The notes beneath the pieces were generated by a model. It was not told the DNA's origin and ran no database searches. It worked only from the letters and a program-made list of their open reading frames with translations. Made by a program: the position numbers and the translations under genes. Shown one piece after another: positions 27,070 through 35,390 of a DNA stretch of 64,000 nucleotides. The DNA comes from Flavobacterium sp. ASV13 (GTDB lineage: Bacteria > Bacteroidota > Bacteroidia > Flavobacteriales > Flavobacteriaceae): contig NZ_JQJY01000003.1 of assembly GCF_000745775.1 (NCBI RefSeq), positions 434,001 through 498,000 on the forward strand. The letters are read 5' to 3'. Each line of letters starts with the position of its first letter. The stretch's first letter is position 1.

Positions 27070-28077
27070 TTACAATGATTCTCTTATTATTAATTTTGTC
27101 GGCACATAACACTGCGTTTCTTCGTCATGCGTAATAAATGCCGCTGCTTTGGTTCCTATTTCTTTAAAATCAGTTGATACAACCGAAATTCCTTTGTATA
27201 TAAATTTCTTCATTGGGGTTTCGTTATAGGATAAAAATCCGACATCCTTTCCCGGTTCAAAATCTTTCTCTTTGCACTGCTCTAAAAAGTGTCCCAAAAT
27301 CCTGTCGCTTACACTGATATAAGCAATTCCTTTTTCGATATTGAACTTTTTCGGATCTGTAATCATTTCAAATTCAAAATTGAAATCAGCACAGAATTTC
27401 TTAAAATATTCTACTGTTTCCCAAGGATGATTGGTAAAATCCGGATATACAAAATGTATCTTTTTATACTTTTTAAACAAATCTACAGCCTCCGTCAGAG
27501 ACTCATAAAACGCTTTTCCAAAATCCTGAAAAACATAATTATTTGTTTTTTTCGCCTGAATATTCCAATCAATCAAAAGCAATTTATCTTTCGAAATCGC
27601 TGACAAAGCTGGAGCAATCTCTTTGTGATCAAAATTCATCACTACATATTTGTAATATTTTCCGATTCCGTTATTGATGATCGTTTTAAAAACATCAATA
27701 TTATAATGATGAAACTGCACATCAGTAATCACATTGTCCGGCACATTATTCACAAACGAATGATACAAAACCTCTTTATAAGCCTTAAAAGTGTCTAAAA
27801 CCAAAAGCACTTTTCTCGTTTCGCCTGCTACATAATAACCTTTATTCGGCACCGAATCAATCGTATTTTGATCTTTTAGAATCGAATACGCTTTAAAAAC
27901 CGTGTCTCTCGAAAGCTGATACGTTTTGCAGATTACATTTACTGACGGAAGCAAATCTCCCTTTTGTAAAATATTCTCCGCAATGGCATTCGTAATTCCG
28001 TCAACCAACTGTTGATACTTCGGAATATCACTTTCGTGATTAATTATAAACTCAAATTTTTCTTCTTCTTTTAGCAT
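27070..28077 (-). CDS. xylR: GntR/LacI-hybrid regulator of xylose genes
   Basis: This 335-residue protein has an N-terminal GntR winged helix (about residues 10-85; KGDLLPSVNVICKTYQLSRDTVFKAYSILKDQ followed by the wing NKGYYVAG). A LacI/periplasmic-binding-type sensing domain follows (KVLLVLDTFKAY, KDVGFLSYNETPMKKFIYKGISVVSTDFKEIG). The domain pairing is like AraR of Bacillus. It is the first gene of the xylR-xylB-xylA run, which argues that it senses xylose or xylulose and controls this operon. The gene symbol rests on this context. It does not have a LacI-type HTH, so it may not be the protein that binds the CG-centred palindromes in this locus. Confidence 0.87.
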   Translation of the reverse strand: MLKEEEKFEFIINHESDIPKYQQLVDGITNAIAENILQKGDLLPSVNVICKTYQLSRDTVFKAYSILKDQNTIDSVPNKGYYVAGETRKVLLVLDTFKAYKEVLYHSFVNNVPDNVITDVQFHHYNIDVFKTIINNGIGKYYKYVVMNFDHKEIAPALSAISKDKLLLIDWNIQAKKTNNYVFQDFGKAFYESLTEAVDLFKKYKKIHFVYPDFTNHPWETVEYFKKFCADFNFEFEMITDPKKFNIEKGIAYISVSDRILGHFLEQCKEKDFEPGKDVGFLSYNETPMKKFIYKGISVVSTDFKEIGTKAAAFITHDEETQCYVPTKLIIRESL

Positions 28078-28180
28078 ACCGTTCTGTTCCGTTCTGTTAT
28101 GCTAAAGTAGCTAAAAATCTTTTATAAAAAATTATTTTTTATATTAAAATTGTTAATTTTTAATATGTTATGCTTACTAA

Positions 28181-28290
28181 TTTGGGCGTGTTTCGCCGCG
28201 GCGAACCGGGCTATACGTTTCAAGTCCTCGTCTCGTCAAAAGACGAGATGGGCTTTCCACTTCTATCCCTCACGCAAACTGTTTTCAAAA
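28181..28290 (+). repeat. Dispersed intergenic repeat with two internal hairpins
   Basis: This roughly 110-bp element is GC-richer than its surroundings. It starts TTTGGGCGTG and ends ATCCCTCACGC. It contains the perfect 14-bp palindrome TTCGCCGCGGCGAA (28192-28205) and the hairpin TCTCGTC-AAAA-GACGAGA (28231-28248). I recall elements with the same GGGCGTG...GGCTTTCC...CTCACGC layout as common in Flavobacterium intergenic regions; this is memory, not a search. It lies upstream of the regulator gene. Confidence 0.65.
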
Positions 28291-28316
28291 GAAATTACAG
28301 CATTATTTACCGCACC

Positions 28317-28351
28317 TTTGTCATTTCGTTTTAGAAATTCGAAATGACAAA
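28317..28351. repeat. Short palindrome related to the GTCATTTCG repeats
   Basis: 12-bp arms TTTGTCATTTCG (28317-28328) and CGAAATGACAAA (28340-28351) surround an 11-nt loop. The arm matches the outer arm of the long palindrome at 32464-32565, so this looks like a core-deleted member of that family. It provides the stop codon of the short lipoprotein-like frame ending at 28321. Confidence 0.7.
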
Positions 28352-28569
28352 TTATACGGAAAAACGTTGTCTACAAATAATCCTTCTTTTGATTTAAAAA
28401 TATTCGCAGACGCATGATCTCTTCTTTGATAATTAAAACTATTAAAAACAATAACATCTTTTTGAACAACCGGTTGTGGTTTCAGGAAAATTTTTTTACA
28501 TGCCATTACACTAACCATAGAAAAGGTTAATACTATAATTTTTAAACCAGCTGTTCTTAAGTCAATCAT
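28321..28569 (-). pseudogene. Truncated lipoprotein-like gene fragment
   Basis: An 82-residue frame has a plausible lipoprotein signal (LTFSMVSVMAC, Cys at about 24) followed by about 58 residues with no recognisable domain. Its stop codon lies inside the arm of the palindromic repeat at 28317-28351, so it looks like the 5' remnant of a longer gene cut by repeat insertion. It starts 30 bp after the cytoplasmic GH43 gene ends. Its codons PQPVVQ are the palindrome ACAACCGGTTGT (28466-28477). It could instead be a real short lipoprotein, or noncoding. Confidence 0.4.
28466..28477. promoter_or_regulatory. LacI-type palindrome upstream of the xylR-xylB-xylA unit
   Basis: A perfect 12-bp palindrome ACAACCGGTTGT matches the core of the susC operator. 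It lies 389 bp before the regulator start and inside the doubtful lipoprotein frame. It could control a promoter for the xyl operon. The positional case is weaker than for the other sites. Confidence 0.45.
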
Positions 28570-28598
28570 CTTAAAATTAATTTTGAAAATCGTCTTGT

Positions 28599-29624
28599 TT
28601 AATCTTCTTTATTATAAGGATCAATTGTTACAATCGAACCATCTTCATTATATTCAATTTTAGTCACTTTTATGGACCTCAAATGTGTCACTCCTTTTGA
28701 CAAACTCGAATCATGATAAAATAAATACCATTCATTTTCAATTTCGCAAATAGAATGATGCGAAGTCCAACCCACAACTGGATTCAAAATACGTCCTTTG
28801 TAAACAAAAGGCCCGTACGGATTGTCACCAATTGCATAACAAATAAAATGCGTATCGCCCGTTGAATAAGAGAAATAATATTTTCCGTTGTATTTATGAA
28901 CCCATGAAGCTTCAAAAAAACGACGATCGTTATCACCGGCTAATAAAGCATTTCCATTTTCATCTAAAATTTTGATTTCTTTTGGTTCTTCGGCAAACTC
29001 TTTCATATCATCCGAAAGCAAAGCTACGATTGGCCCTAAAGCTTCTTCATTTGCCTTTGGCTCCTCATATGACTTATCATAAGTATTGTTTCTATATTTT
29101 TGAAGCTGACCGCCCCAAATTCCACCAAAATAAATATAGTACTTACCGTCATTATCCTCAAAAACTGCCGGATCAATAGTGTAGCTTCCTTTTATAGCAT
29201 TTGGTTCTGACTTAAATGGTCCAGTTGGAGAATCACTTATTGCCACACCAATCTGGAAAATTCCGTCTGCGCGTTTTGCCGGAAAATACAAATAATACTT
29301 GCCATTTTTACAAGCCGCATCTGGCGCCCACATTTGTCTAACTGCCCACGGAACATCATCAACATGTAAAGCTACCCCGTGATCTACTGCTTCTGCGTCA
29401 ACATTTTCCATCGAAATTACATGGTAATCTTCCATTCCGAAATGATCTCCATTGTCGTTAAATGGAATTCCCGCATCAATATCATGCGATGGATATATGT
29501 ATATTTTGCCGTTAAAAACGTGTGCCGATGGATCAGCGGTATAAATATGATTAACTAAGGGATTTGAAATTGCACGCTTATCTAACGCGGCAAAGTCAAT
29601 GTTTTCAATGCTATCTTCAGGCAT
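28599..29624 (-). CDS. Cytoplasmic GH43 beta-xylosidase / alpha-L-arabinofuranosidase
   Basis: This 341-residue enzyme has no signal peptide, so it acts in the cytoplasm. GH43 propeller motifs include ISNPLVNHIYTADPSAHVFNGK (with the catalytic-base Asp of the first blade), MWAPDAACKNGKYYLYFPA, SYTIDPAVFEDNDGKYYIYFG (pKa-modulating Asp) and a general-acid candidate in RFFEASWVHKYNGKYYFSYS. It starts 30 bp after the GPH symporter gene ends and is co-transcribed with it. It probably cleaves imported xylo- or arabinoxylo-oligosaccharides. Xylosidase versus arabinofuranosidase cannot be decided from sequence. Confidence 0.9.
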   Translation of the reverse strand: MPEDSIENIDFAALDKRAISNPLVNHIYTADPSAHVFNGKIYIYPSHDIDAGIPFNDNGDHFGMEDYHVISMENVDAEAVDHGVALHVDDVPWAVRQMWAPDAACKNGKYYLYFPAKRADGIFQIGVAISDSPTGPFKSEPNAIKGSYTIDPAVFEDNDGKYYIYFGGIWGGQLQKYRNNTYDKSYEEPKANEEALGPIVALLSDDMKEFAEEPKEIKILDENGNALLAGDNDRRFFEASWVHKYNGKYYFSYSTGDTHFICYAIGDNPYGPFVYKGRILNPVVGWTSHHSICEIENEWYLFYHDSSLSKGVTHLRSIKVTKIEYNEDGSIVTIDPYNKED

Positions 29625-29654
29625 ATTCTCTTTTTTTAAATTTTCTTTAATACA

Positions 29655-31088
29655 TTAAACTCTTCTTTCTTTTAAATCTGATTCAATCTGCACTTCCATT
29701 TTCTTGTCGATTTTGTAGAAAAACAATAATCCAACGCCAATAAGGAAAGGGATAGCTGGAAAAATGCTAACCAGTAGTTTTATTCCGTTTATCGCTATAT
29801 CTGTCTGTTGTGCAGCATTTGGCACGTAATTAAAATATCCTAATAATGAAGTTGTCAAAGCGCCTCCAATGCTTAAACCTGCTTTTAAACCAACCATCAT
29901 GGCTGAAAAAATAATTGCAGTTGCACGGCGGTTATTCAACCATTCTGAATAATCGGCAACATCAGCGATCATTGCCCAAAGAAGTGGTATTGTTATTCCG
30001 TAGAAAAATCCATGCAAAATTTGAGAGAAAAACATGAAGCTGATTGATGTGGACGGAAAGAAATAAAAAGCAATAACAAAAAGCGTTGAAATGAATAAAA
30101 ACAAACCGAACACATTTCGCTTTCCGTATTTATCCGCAAGACTTTTAGACAAGGTAATTCCGACTATCATAAAGATAATTCCGCCGGCATTAAACAATCC
30201 AAATCCGGCTGAAACAGGATCACTCCCAAAATAATTCAACCCAATATTCGACAAAGTATCTAAAATAGGCTGAATAAAAACCGCTAATTGCTCTTTATCA
30301 ACATAGTTTTCAAAATAATAGACATATGATCCACCTTTCATCGCAAGTGTTATAAAAACCAAAGTTGTAAGTGAAAGCATGATTATCCATGGTCTGTTTT
30401 TTACCAAATCGCTTAAATCTTCTTTTACACTTGATTTTTGTTCTGGTTTAGGAATAATCCTTTCTTTTGTGGTTAAAAAGGTGATTAAAAGCATGATGGT
30501 TCCGATAATCGCCAAAACTGTCATTACTTTTTCAATACCAACAGCTTTATCCCCATTTCCGGCACTTTTTATAATTCCGAGCATAAATACCTGAACAAAA
30601 AACTGCGCAAACATAACTGCCACAAAACGGTAGGATGACATACTGTTTCGCTCGCCCATATCGCCTGTAATTACACCACTTAAGGCTGAATAAGGCAAAT
30701 TATTTCCTGCATAGAAAAGCAATAATAAACTATAAGTTACGACTGCATAAATCACTTTTCCCTGGTAAGAGAAATTTGGAGTTGTAAAAGCCAGTAATGC
30801 AATTACTCCCAATGGTACAGCTGTCCATAAAATCCAAGGTCTGAATTTCCCCCATTTGGTACTCGTTCTATCTGCGAGCACACCAATAATTGGATTAAAA
30901 ATAAAAGCGGCAATCAAACCGACAACCAACATTATTATAGAAGAATGTGCAGGCGATAATCCGTAAATATCGGTATAAAAATACGCCAGATAAGTCATCA
31001 AGGTCTGAAAAACTAAATTTGCAGCAAGATCACCTAAGCTATATCCAATTTTTTCTTTTATGGATAGTTTTTGGGAATTAAAATTCAT
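29655..31088 (-). CDS. GPH-family (xyloside) cation symporter
   Basis: This 477-residue inner membrane protein has about twelve membrane segments. It belongs to the glycoside-pentoside-hexuronide:cation symporter branch: SIKEKIGYSLGDLAANLVFQ at the start, DIYGLSPAHSSIIMLVVGL, and the loop ADRTSTKWGKFRPWILW, a typical GPH signature. The ATG at 31088 (MNFNSQKLS) is preferred over 31127 because it directly precedes the conserved start. Its promoter region has a LacI-type half-conserved operator at 31191-31204. Co-transcription with the intracellular GH43 suggests import of xylobiose or xylo-oligosaccharides. Confidence 0.9.
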   Translation of the reverse strand: MNFNSQKLSIKEKIGYSLGDLAANLVFQTLMTYLAYFYTDIYGLSPAHSSIIMLVVGLIAAFIFNPIIGVLADRTSTKWGKFRPWILWTAVPLGVIALLAFTTPNFSYQGKVIYAVVTYSLLLLFYAGNNLPYSALSGVITGDMGERNSMSSYRFVAVMFAQFFVQVFMLGIIKSAGNGDKAVGIEKVMTVLAIIGTIMLLITFLTTKERIIPKPEQKSSVKEDLSDLVKNRPWIIMLSLTTLVFITLAMKGGSYVYYFENYVDKEQLAVFIQPILDTLSNIGLNYFGSDPVSAGFGLFNAGGIIFMIVGITLSKSLADKYGKRNVFGLFLFISTLFVIAFYFFPSTSISFMFFSQILHGFFYGITIPLLWAMIADVADYSEWLNNRRATAIIFSAMMVGLKAGLSIGGALTTSLLGYFNYVPNAAQQTDIAINGIKLLVSIFPAIPFLIGVGLLFFYKIDKKMEVQIESDLKERRV

Positions 31089-31190
31089 TATTGGTTCGTG
31101 GTTATTGTGGTTAATTTTTACAATCAATTCTTATAAAAAATCAATCATTTCAGTTAGCTCTTATACTGATTTCAAAAGCTTTTCACTTAA

Positions 31191-31204
31191 GCAATCGGTT
31201 GTGT
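31191..31204. promoter_or_regulatory. LacI-type operator upstream of the symporter gene
   Basis: GCAATCGGTTGTGT has the same right half (GGTTGTGT) as the susC operator and a looser left half. It lies 103 bp before the symporter start. The same GCAATCGGTTG core recurs at 39722. Confidence 0.6.
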
Positions 31205-31310
31205 AAATTTAGTAAAAAAAATATACCATCCAAATTTACTTTGTTTAATTGCATTATTTTCAGAAAAACAGTCTGTTAGCATTCTCAATAAATAGAATTC
31301 GCAGTCTTTT

Positions 31311-32420
31311 TTATTCTTTTTTTGCTTTAAGCTGAAGAATGCTATCGTATGCTTTTTTATGTTTCATTTGAGTATCAAATGGAAGCGGATAATTTGTTCT
31401 TCCTTTTATAGGCCAGTCATTTAGCCATGATTGTCCGTCATGAACTCCCCAAAAAGTAACTCTGCTGATTTTGTCTTTGTGCTTTAAAAATAACTTAAAA
31501 ATAGAAGCATAACGTTCAGCTAATTTATTCTGAATCGAATCAGGCAATGCTTTTGGATACGGATTCATTTTTTCACTTCCTTCAAAATTCTGATTCACAT
31601 CTGCTCCTTTTAAATCCCATGGATTTGGCAAAACCGTAATATCCAATTCCGTAAATGCAACTTTAATTCCTAAAGCCGAATATTCCAAAATACTTTTTTC
31701 GATTTCTTCAATTGATGGACTCGCTAAACGCCAATGTCCCTGAATTCCAACTCCATCAACTTTTCCGCCTGCAGCTTTTATTTTTTTGATTAAAGCGATA
31801 GCTCCAGCTCTTTTTGCAGGATCTTCAATATTATAGTCGTTGTAATATAAATCTACTTTTGGATCTGCTTTTGCCGCTAATTTGAAAGCATCAATTAAAT
31901 ATTGCTCTCCAAGCGTATTCAAAAATACTGACTTTCTTAAAGTTCCATCTTCGTTTAAAGCTTCATTTACAACATCCCACGAACCAATTCTTCCTTTGTA
32001 TTTAGAAACTATTGTCGTGATATGATCTTTCATAAAAGCCTTCATTTCTGTACTGTCTTTTATTTTTTCCATCCAAGGCGCTAATTGGCTATGCCAAATC
32101 AAAGTATGACCGTGAATAAACATTTTATTTTTTTCTCCGTACGCTACAAATTTATCTGCCAATGTAAAATCATACTTATCCTTTTGCGGATGCACAAACA
32201 TTGATTTCATGATATTTTCTGCCGTAATCGCATTAAACTCTTTTTTAATCAATGAATCTTCTTTTGTACTTTTTTCTTGAATTTGGTCTGCGCTTAAAGC
32301 CGTTCCAATGTAGAAATCGTTTTTATAAGCGTCTTTTAACGACAGTGTTTCTTTTTTTGAAGAACAGCTTACCATCAGCAACGTTGCGACGGCAAACACA
32401 TAAGGGTTAATAAATTTCAT
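31311..32420 (-). CDS. xyn10: GH10 endo-beta-1,4-xylanase lipoprotein
   Basis: This 369-residue enzyme has a lipobox LLMVSC with the acylated Cys at residue 19, so it is membrane-anchored and probably surface exposed. The TIM barrel is complete: FNAITAENIMK, HGHTLIWHSQ, general acid Glu153 in WDVVNEAL, DYNIEDPAKRAG, GIQGHW and nucleophile Glu258 in FTELDI. GH10 enzymes cut the xylan backbone and tolerate substituents, which suits the two alpha-glucuronidases nearby. It lies 222 bp downstream of nothing else in-frame and is followed by the symporter promoter. The long palindrome at 32464-32565 precedes its start. Confidence 0.96.
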   Translation of the reverse strand: MKFINPYVFAVATLLMVSCSSKKETLSLKDAYKNDFYIGTALSADQIQEKSTKEDSLIKKEFNAITAENIMKSMFVHPQKDKYDFTLADKFVAYGEKNKMFIHGHTLIWHSQLAPWMEKIKDSTEMKAFMKDHITTIVSKYKGRIGSWDVVNEALNEDGTLRKSVFLNTLGEQYLIDAFKLAAKADPKVDLYYNDYNIEDPAKRAGAIALIKKIKAAGGKVDGVGIQGHWRLASPSIEEIEKSILEYSALGIKVAFTELDITVLPNPWDLKGADVNQNFEGSEKMNPYPKALPDSIQNKLAERYASIFKLFLKHKDKISRVTFWGVHDGQSWLNDWPIKGRTNYPLPFDTQMKHKKAYDSILQLKAKKE

Positions 32421-32463
32421 ATTTTTTGGTTTTAATAGTTAATAGTTTTTTTCTTTCTCAATC

Positions 32464-32565
32464 TTGTCATTTCGACGAAGGAGAAATCACACTCGGGATT
32501 CGACAACGATTGGCGACATTCTGTGAGGAGTTTCTAGTGTGATTTCTCCTTCGTCGAAATGACAA
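32464..32565. repeat. Long dispersed palindromic repeat (GTCATTTCG type)
   Basis: Perfect 30-bp arms (32464-32493 and 32536-32565), starting TTGTCATTTCGACGAAGG, surround a 42-nt centre containing TTGGCGACATTCTGTG and GGAGTTTCT. The same centre occurs in the element at 35225 although the arms differ. It sits between the GH115 and GH10 genes. No T-tract follows, so it is not a normal terminator. Confidence 0.92.
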
Positions 32566-32587
32566 ACAGAACGTGTTACTTTGTGTA

Positions 32588-35182
32588 TCATTCCTTCCTA
32601 AAACTTTCCGGTGGCCCTAAATACGACTCCAAAACTTTTTCTTCTTCTGTTTCAATTACAATTTTCTGAAGCACCAAAGCCGGATCAATCGCATAAATTT
32701 TCAAAACATGATTTCCTGATTTTTCTATTTGATGTTCCGATGTTATTATTTTAATATTATTTGCTACCGATGACGCCCAAGCTTTCTCTGAAAAATCTGC
32801 ATTGAGGTTCATAATTTGCGGTTTTTCCGAATCGAAAGCAATTCCGAATTTTAAGCCATCACCGTTTTTAAAATTGATTGTTGGCGAAAAATAAGCTTTT
32901 ACTTTTATTTTCCCTTTGCTGAAAAAATGAACATTATATTCTAATCTTGGTGATTGTTCTGAAATTTCAATCGGCTGAACATTCGAAGGTTTTATTGTTA
33001 TTCCAGCATCTGTTTTTCCAAGATTTGGGATTACAGTCCATTTTACTGAATCCGAATTTATGGCTTTAGAATAGTTTTTACTTTCTATCGAAATATACCC
33101 GTTATCCTCAACAAAACCTCGAACATGTTCTAAATTTCTATTTTTATTAGTTGATGTCTCAGCCTTCGTAGAAGTTTTCGTCTCAACTTTATTTGAAATT
33201 TCAACTGTTTTTGTTTTTGGAATTACATTTTTATCAGGTTGTTGCCAATTTGTATAACCAATGTGTGTCTGCGACATCATATGATTCCATTTCCCATTCG
33301 CTACTTTGGTATGATAATAATTTGTCAACAGACTATCTTTTTCAAATAATGATTTTACTTTTTCAGCATAATCATTTGCCGAAGCTCTTCCCTGCTCTGC
33401 ATATAAATGATTTTTGGCCGTCGCGACATACAATTCGTTTAAATTGGCACTTGCCAAAACCGGAAATAAAACCAGCTGATAATAAGCATCTTTATATTCA
33501 GGCTTCAATTTCTCGTTTATTGCATTGGTTTTTTTAACCAATTTTTGATAATCAGCTACAACTCGATCTGCTTCGTTATAATTTGTAATGCTATAGGTTT
33601 TCTCATCCAATAATTCAGGTTTTCTGCGTGCATTGTATTTGGTGTACAATTTCAAAATCTCCGCAATTTCTACTGTAAACTGACCTCCAAAATTCTCTTT
33701 TGCCCAATTCACATAATAATCTTGTAAATTTCCGGCATTGAATTTTTCTGGGTTCCAAGCCATATCAAGGAAAAACTCAATTGGAAATTCCATTGGTTTT
33801 ATATCGCCAACATTTACTATCCAGATTTTATCAACTCCATGCTGATACGCCAAATCCATTTGTTCCCAAGTGCGCTCGATTTGGTTTGTATTGATCCATT
33901 TATAATTTCGCGGACCGCCAACGTAATCATAATGATAATAAATTCCGTAACCGCCTTTTCTTGGTTTTGCATTCAATTCGGGCAGTTTTCTAATATTCCC
34001 CCAATTATCATCGCACAATAAAAGTGTTACGTCATCGGGCACTGTCATTCCTTTGTCATAATAATCCTGAACTTCTTTATAAAGCGCCCACATTTGCGGT
34101 GTTTCTTCAATTGGCTTTTTAGTAACTTCCTGAATAATATTTCGCTGTGTTTTTACAATATTTTCCAAAAGCCCAATTGCAGTTCCTTCGGTCATTGGTT
34201 CGTCGCCGTCGCCTCGCATTCCAATTGTCACAATGGTTTCTTTATTTCCCATTCTTTTAATTCCGTCCTTCCAGAACGTAATCAAAGCTTCAGAATTGGT
34301 ATTAAAATCCCATTTTCCTTTTTCTTTCCCCCATTCAGCATGCGCTCTCGTTAACGGTTCGTGATGCGAAGTTCCCATTACAATTCCATATTCATCGGCC
34401 AAAACTGCATTCTGCGGATCATCCACATAAAACATTCTTCCCCACATTGCTGGCCATAAATAATTGCCTTTCATTCGCAGAATCAATTCAAAAACATTGT
34501 CATAAAATTTCGAATTAAATCCGCCGAATTTTTCAAAAGCCCAACCTGTTAATGCCGGCGCTTCATCATTTATAAAAATACCACGATATTTTACTTTTGG
34601 TTCTCCCTGCGAATGAATTCCAGGCAAAACATGTAATTCTGATTGTTTTTTAACCGGAACATCTGCCCAGAAATACCAAGGAGAAACACCAATTTGGCTA
34701 GACAAATCGTAAATTCCGTAAATCGTTCCGCGTTTATCTGAACCTGCAATTACCAAGGCTTTTTTTATTCCTTTAAACGGATTTTCTACAATTTGTGTGG
34801 TAAATTTTTCCCATTTTCCCTGAAGCTGATTCGCGTCAATTTTTCCTTCTTTGGCTAATTGATTGATAATTTCGCTTTTTCCAAAAGTCCCAATTATGAC
34901 AACAAAACCTTCGGCTTCAGAAATATTTTTAATTCGCTTTGAATGCAAATCTGAAACTTTGAAAATATCATTTTCTAAATGTCCTGCAACTTTCAAAACG
35001 CCTGCATAATCTTTATCGTCAACCAAAATTGAAGCTATTTTTCCTTTTGAAACTAAAGGGAAATTTTTAGCAGAAGACTGATTTACTATATATTTCTCTG
35101 GATTTATGGCATATGTATTTGTGCTTAACCCGATAAGGAAAAGCAGCGAAATTATATTTAGCATTTTAAATTTTAAACACAT
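32588..35182 (-). CDS. GH115 xylan alpha-1,2-(4-O-methyl)glucuronidase
   Basis: This 864-residue protein begins with a signal peptide; the start at 35182 (MCLKFKMLNIISLLFLIG) gives the needed positive N-region, with an alternative ATG at 35164. It shows the GH115 core: GTIYGIYDLSSQIGVSPWYFWAD, EPKVKYRGIFINDEAPAL, MKGNYLWPAMWGRMFYVDD, GTSHHEPLTRAHAEW and GMRGDGDEPMTEG. A C-terminal domain (about 690-864) is probably an accessory beta domain. GH115 removes glucuronic acid from internal xylose units of polymeric xylan, complementing GH67, which needs the non-reducing end. The product of both feeds uxuA nearby. Confidence 0.95.
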   Translation of the reverse strand: MCLKFKMLNIISLLFLIGLSTNTYAINPEKYIVNQSSAKNFPLVSKGKIASILVDDKDYAGVLKVAGHLENDIFKVSDLHSKRIKNISEAEGFVVIIGTFGKSEIINQLAKEGKIDANQLQGKWEKFTTQIVENPFKGIKKALVIAGSDKRGTIYGIYDLSSQIGVSPWYFWADVPVKKQSELHVLPGIHSQGEPKVKYRGIFINDEAPALTGWAFEKFGGFNSKFYDNVFELILRMKGNYLWPAMWGRMFYVDDPQNAVLADEYGIVMGTSHHEPLTRAHAEWGKEKGKWDFNTNSEALITFWKDGIKRMGNKETIVTIGMRGDGDEPMTEGTAIGLLENIVKTQRNIIQEVTKKPIEETPQMWALYKEVQDYYDKGMTVPDDVTLLLCDDNWGNIRKLPELNAKPRKGGYGIYYHYDYVGGPRNYKWINTNQIERTWEQMDLAYQHGVDKIWIVNVGDIKPMEFPIEFFLDMAWNPEKFNAGNLQDYYVNWAKENFGGQFTVEIAEILKLYTKYNARRKPELLDEKTYSITNYNEADRVVADYQKLVKKTNAINEKLKPEYKDAYYQLVLFPVLASANLNELYVATAKNHLYAEQGRASANDYAEKVKSLFEKDSLLTNYYHTKVANGKWNHMMSQTHIGYTNWQQPDKNVIPKTKTVEISNKVETKTSTKAETSTNKNRNLEHVRGFVEDNGYISIESKNYSKAINSDSVKWTVIPNLGKTDAGITIKPSNVQPIEISEQSPRLEYNVHFFSKGKIKVKAYFSPTINFKNGDGLKFGIAFDSEKPQIMNLNADFSEKAWASSVANNIKIITSEHQIEKSGNHVLKIYAIDPALVLQKIVIETEEEKVLESYLGPPESFRKE

Positions 35183-35224
35183 AGAATCATAGTTTTTTAG
35201 CTCTTTCAGCTTTTTTCGTTCAGT

Positions 35225-35330
35225 TTTGTCATTCCGAGGAACGAGGAATCTCCGCGAGAAGCTCTACAAAGCTTGGCGACATTCTGTGCGGAGTTTCTTG
35301 TGGAGATTCCTCGTTCCTCGGAATGACAAA
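35225..35330. repeat. Long dispersed palindromic repeat (GTCATTCCG type)
   Basis: Perfect 29-bp arms (35225-35253 and 35302-35330), starting TTTGTCATTCCGAGGAACG, surround a 48-nt centre containing TTGGCGACATTCTGTG and GGAGTTTCT, shared with the element at 32464. It sits between uxuA and the GH115 gene. Confidence 0.92.
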
Positions 35331-35390
35331 CAAGACGTTTCATTCAATACCTAATAGATTTTGGAAACCAGTTAGGATGCTTAACTTTAA

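Noticed and set aside
32464..32565. Possible insertion sequence ends or transposon
   Set aside because: The two arms enclose only 42 bp, no transposase frame is present, and the element fits a small dispersed repeat.
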